DNA from: Rhodobacterales bacterium UBA5972
GTDB lineage: Bacteria > Pseudomonadota > Alphaproteobacteria > Rhodobacterales > Rhodobacteraceae
Direction of reading: 5' to 3'
Assembly (NCBI GenBank): GCA_002430125.1
Contig: DJBQ01000120.1
Span: 1 to 10,108, forward strand
Length of the DNA: 10,108 bases
In this document: positions 8,174 to 10,108 of the stretch, one piece after another
How positions within the stretch are numbered: the stretch's first letter is position 1
How the letters are laid out: the number at the start of each line of letters is the position of its first letter
Notes under the pieces: generated by a model
Told to the model about the DNA's origin: nothing
What the model saw: only the letters and a program-made list of their open reading frames with translations
Database searches by the model: none
Position numbers and translations under genes: made by a program

Positions 8174-8282
8174 GATTGGACCTCTGGCGAAAGTTCGATA
8201 CTCAACGACAGGGTAAAATTTCCCAGCCCTCAATTGCAAGGCGCGATTGTGTGAGCGAAATTACTATTTGGTAATCTAAACG
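8174..8282 (-). promoter_or_regulatory. Probable promoter and 5' untranslated region of the yej operon
   Basis: An intrinsic terminator upstream isolates the operon from the cytochrome gene, so the operon must have its own promoter in this 109-bp stretch. I see no convincing -35/-10 pair. A palindrome ATTAC-N6-GTAAT (8260-8275) lies about 87 bp upstream of the ATG and could be an operator. The Shine-Dalgarno AGAGG lies at 8181-8185. The region carries no FNR box. Confidence 0.4.
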
Positions 8283-8310
8283 AAAAAGGCCGCCCACATG
8301 GTGGACGGCC
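8283..8310 (-). terminator. Rho-independent terminator of the cytochrome c gene
   Basis: Read on the minus strand, a 10-bp stem GGCCGTCCAC/GTGGGCGGCC with a CAT loop is followed directly by TTTTT. In RNA the single non-Watson-Crick position is a G-U wobble; on the plus strand it would be a C-A mismatch. That and the T-run show the terminator acts on minus-strand transcripts. It begins 22 bp after the cytochrome stop codon. Confidence 0.9.
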
Positions 8311-8332
8311 CGAAATTCCGGCGGCTGATCAC

Positions 8333-8851
8333 TTAGTTGGCGACCGACTGCAAATAGGCGATCAGATCGGCGCGGTCTTCGATCTTCTTCAAACCAGCAA
8401 AGCTCATCTTTGTACCCGGTACAAAGGACTTTGGGTTGGTCAGGAACTGATCCAGATTTTCTGGTGTCCAGGTGCCGCCATGCTCGGTCATTCCAGCAGA
8501 ATAGCCAAATCCGGCGGCCGTTCCGACATTACGTCCAACAATCCCGAAAAGCGACGGGCCGGTTGCGTTCACGCCGCTTTCGATTTTGTGACAAGCTTTG
8601 CATTTGCCAAAGGTTTTCTCGCCTTTGCCAATATCAGCTGATGCCAACAACGTGGCGATGGACACAGTTTCTGTATCATGTGCCTCGGTTTCGGCGGCTT
8701 CGACTTCAATCACATAGGCTGCTCCGGCGTGGTCGCCATGCCCGGCCTCGGTGGAATAGATCGTGTCACCGGCCCATTTAACCAAAAGAAACACCAAAAG
8801 CGCGCCGCACAGGGCACCGCCGACTTTTGTGACAGTCATCGTATCGAACAT
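8333..8851 (-). CDS. cycM: Membrane-anchored class I cytochrome c (CycM / cytochrome c552-like)
   Basis: A 172-residue protein with an uncleaved N-terminal membrane anchor (about 9-28, [19 protein letters not shown]). An acidic, Ala- and His-containing periplasmic linker (about 33-68) leads to a class I cytochrome c domain (about 70-172). Heme is attached through C84-K-A-C87-H88; the distal ligand is M149 in PGTKMSF. The usual [10 protein letters not shown] (98-107), YSAGM and closing ADLIAYLQS helix are all present. Anchored cytochromes of this kind (CycM/c552 in Paracoccus, cytochrome cy in Rhodobacter) carry electrons from the bc1 complex to terminal oxidases. The ATG has AGGA 5 nt upstream. 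It is transcribed alone, divergent from pheA, and ends in a strong terminator. The symbol rests on architecture and neighbourhood, so it is less certain than the family call. Confidence 0.9.
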   Translation of the reverse strand: MFDTMTVTKVGGALCGALLVFLLVKWAGDTIYSTEAGHGDHAGAAYVIEVEAAETEAHDTETVSIATLLASADIGKGEKTFGKCKACHKIESGVNATGPSLFGIVGRNVGTAAGFGYSAGMTEHGGTWTPENLDQFLTNPKSFVPGTKMSFAGLKKIEDRADLIAYLQSVAN

Positions 8852-8979
8852 GGCTTTCCTACCTTAGTGCGCGGCGGTAAAGCCGCTTATCCTGAAAACT
8901 GCGCCTTTCTAAACGCTTCCCCTTGTCAGTTGCAAGGTATAGTAAGCGCGACCAAACGACCAATTTCTGGAAAATGCCA
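8852..8979. promoter_or_regulatory. Divergent control region between cytochrome c gene and pheA
   Basis: This 128-bp gap must hold promoters in both directions. For pheA the best element is TATAGT (8938-8943), five of six matches to the -10 consensus, about 37 bp before the start codon; its -35 partner is poor. For the cytochrome gene, TTGCAA on the minus strand (8930-8935) with TTTAGA 16 bp further on is a weak candidate. No FNR box (TTGAT-N4-ATCAA) is visible, and no leader peptide or Trp/Phe attenuator is evident ahead of pheA. Confidence 0.4.
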
Positions 8980-9831
8980 ATGACTGCGAAAATCAAGAAA
9001 ATCTCGTTTCAAGGCGAGCCGGGGGCCTATTCCCATCAAGCCTGCCGTCAGGCGCGGCCTGACCACGTGGCAATACCCTGCGGGACGTTTGAAGATGCGA
9101 TCGAGGCTTTGAGGTCTGGCGAAACCGATCTGGCGATGTTGCCGGTCGAAAATTCGACCTATGGGCGGGTTGCGGACATCCATCATCTGCTGCCTGATTC
9201 TGGTCTTCACATCATCGGCGAGGCCTTTGTTAGGGTTCACATCAACCTGTTGACTGTCCCCGGTGCCAAATTGGACGACGTCAAATCCGCAATGAGCCAT
9301 ACGGTACTTCTGGGCCAGTGCCGTGATTTTCTGGCGTTACACAAGATTAAACCGGTCACCGGGGCTGATACGGCCGGTTCCGCCAAACATGTCGCCGAAG
9401 TTGCCGACCCAGCCCAAGCCGCCCTTGCCAGCGAACTTGCCGGTGAAATCTATGGTTTGGACGTGGTCGCGCGCCACATTGAGGATCAGGCGAATAATAC
9501 CACCCGCTTTTTGATCATGTCGCGCGATCCCGCAACCGACCGGCACGGCGATTCGCTGATGATGACCACATTTGTGTTCCGCGTGCGCAATATTCCCGCC
9601 GCCCTTTACAAGGCGATGGGCGGATTTGCCACAAATGGCGTCAACATGGTCAAACTTGAAAGCTATATGGTCGGCGGCAGTTTCGCAGCCACGCAGTTTT
9701 ATGCAGATATTGAAGGCCATCCCGAGGATGCAAATGTGAAACTGGCGTTGGAAGAACTGAAATTCTTCACGTCTTACCACAAAGTTCTGGGAGTCTATCC
9801 GGCAGATACCGAGCGGCGCAAACTGGCTTGA
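8980..9831 (+). CDS. pheA: Prephenate dehydratase (monofunctional)
   Basis: A 283-residue cytoplasmic enzyme converting prephenate to phenylpyruvate, water and CO2 in phenylalanine synthesis. The catalytic domain (about 7-182) begins with ISFQGEPGAYSH and has LPVENSTYGRV, HTVLLGQC and GADTAGSA. It ends in NNTTRF, which holds the catalytic Thr-Arg-Phe (175-177). An ACT regulatory domain follows (about 195-275). There is no chorismate mutase domain, unlike the E. coli P-protein. In the ACT domain the Phe-binding GALV and ESRP motifs of E. coli read AALY (207-210) and ESYM (227-230); as I recall, this form is usual in alphaproteobacteria. Start choice: the frame is open upstream to a TTG at 8923 and there is another ATG at 8974. 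The ATG at 8980 has GGAAAA (8969-8974) at good spacing and gives the family N terminus. Its stop is 3 bp from that of the convergent gene. Confidence 0.95.
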   Translation: MTAKIKKISFQGEPGAYSHQACRQARPDHVAIPCGTFEDAIEALRSGETDLAMLPVENSTYGRVADIHHLLPDSGLHIIGEAFVRVHINLLTVPGAKLDDVKSAMSHTVLLGQCRDFLALHKIKPVTGADTAGSAKHVAEVADPAQAALASELAGEIYGLDVVARHIEDQANNTTRFLIMSRDPATDRHGDSLMMTTFVFRVRNIPAALYKAMGGFATNGVNMVKLESYMVGGSFAATQFYADIEGHPEDANVKLALEELKFFTSYHKVLGVYPADTERRKLA

Positions 9832-9834
9832 AAA

Positions 9835-10108
9835 CTAGGCCGTGTTCACGCGGTTTTCGATTTCAAGCGCAAACTTGTTCAGCCGTTTGCGGATTCTTTT
9901 GGTGATTGACCCCTTGGTCAGCCGGGCAGATTGCAGGATCAGACGCGCTGCCAGTGTTTTTGGTTTCAGATCAACCGTCATGGTCGCGCGGGTTTCGCGC
10001 GCCGATAGCGCGATCAACTCGACCAGAACCTCGGCATCAAAACTATCGGTTCCACCAGTGAAAATTAACTTGTTCGGCGGTTCGTAATCAGCCAGTTCAA
10101 TTTCGATC
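9835..10108 (-). CDS. SRPBCC (START/polyketide cyclase-like) family protein, 3' part
   Basis: The frame is open from the right window edge and encodes about 90 C-terminal residues before the TAG stop; the start lies outside. The visible part reads as beta strands (YEPPNKLIFTGGTDSFDAEVL, then a VELIALS-type strand and RATMTVDLKPKT) followed by a long basic C-terminal helix (LAARLILQSARLTKGSITKRI and onward). That is the expected end of an SRPBCC helix-grip fold, a hydrophobic ligand-binding family. I recognise it as the type of small protein often beside pheA in Rhodobacterales, but its ligand and role are unknown. Its TTG at 10017 is not needed as a start because the frame continues upstream with a sensible sequence. 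It converges on pheA with 3 bp between stop codons and no room for a separate terminator. Confidence 0.7.
   Translation of the reverse strand, partial: IEIELADYEPPNKLIFTGGTDSFDAEVLVELIALSARETRATMTVDLKPKTLAARLILQSARLTKGSITKRIRKRLNKFALEIENRVNTA

Noticed and set aside
8174..8239. TTG-initiated upstream extension of the yejA-like gene
   Set aside because: It would put 22 residues before the signal peptide; the ATG at 8173 has a good AGAGG ribosome binding site.
8410..8781. Open frame antisense to the cytochrome c gene
   Set aside because: Arg/Cys-rich shadow translation of the complementary strand, with no supporting signals.
8923..8979. TTG-initiated upstream extension of pheA
   Set aside because: It would cover the best -10 element (TATAGT) and adds residues outside the dehydratase family pattern.
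1..10108. CRISPR array, insertion sequence, toxin-antitoxin, phage or defence genes
   Set aside because: No spaced direct repeats, transposase, integrase or nuclease motifs are seen; every substantial gene belongs to a familiar housekeeping, respiratory or transport family.

Overview
The window reads as an ordinary stretch of an alphaproteobacterial chromosome, most likely Rhodobacterales (Roseobacter/Rhodobacter type). The basis is gene content and protein style: an FnrL-type regulator next to hemN, a membrane-anchored CycM/cytochrome c552-like protein divergent from a monofunctional prephenate dehydratase, a yejABEF-type transporter, and alphaproteobacterial ACT-domain wording in PheA. No mobile element, CRISPR array, rRNA or tRNA is visible. 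Coding density is high, and no stretch over 300 bases lacks a gene.

Layout. (1) 1-268 (+): 3' end of a universal stress protein gene. (2) 298-1056 (-): fnrL, an oxygen-sensing Fe-S regulator, convergent with the usp gene; a strong hairpin lies between them. (3) 1057-1106: a 50-bp divergent control region with a perfect FNR box (1059-1072). (4) 1107-2462 (+): hemN, oxygen-independent coproporphyrinogen III oxidase. (5) 2500-8173 (-): a four-gene ABC importer operon transcribed right to left: binding protein (yejA-like), permeases yejB and yejE, and double ATPase yejF. The last three genes are joined by 4-bp ATGA overlaps. (6) 8283-8310: intrinsic terminator of the next gene. (7) 8333-8851 (-): membrane-anchored cytochrome c. 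(8) 8852-8979: divergent promoter region. (9) 8980-9831 (+): pheA. (10) 9835-10108 (-): 3' part of an SRPBCC-like protein gene, convergent with pheA by 3 bp.

How the genes work together. Items 1-4 form a low-oxygen response module: FnrL senses oxygen through a 4Fe-4S cluster and probably drives hemN, so heme synthesis continues without oxygen. In related bacteria the usp-fnrL-hemN segment tends to lie near the cbb3 oxidase (cco) genes, which may be just left of the window. The cytochrome c fits the same respiratory theme as an electron carrier to terminal oxidases. The Yej transporter imports oligopeptides or peptide-like compounds (microcin C in E. coli). PheA makes phenylpyruvate for phenylalanine.

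I looked for an undescribed system and did not find one. The most rewarding detail is the fnrL-hemN control region. There the FNR box centre lies exactly 41.5 bp from the A of the hemN ATG, the box overlaps the probable fnrL ribosome binding site, and a second palindrome covers the possible -10 elements of both genes.
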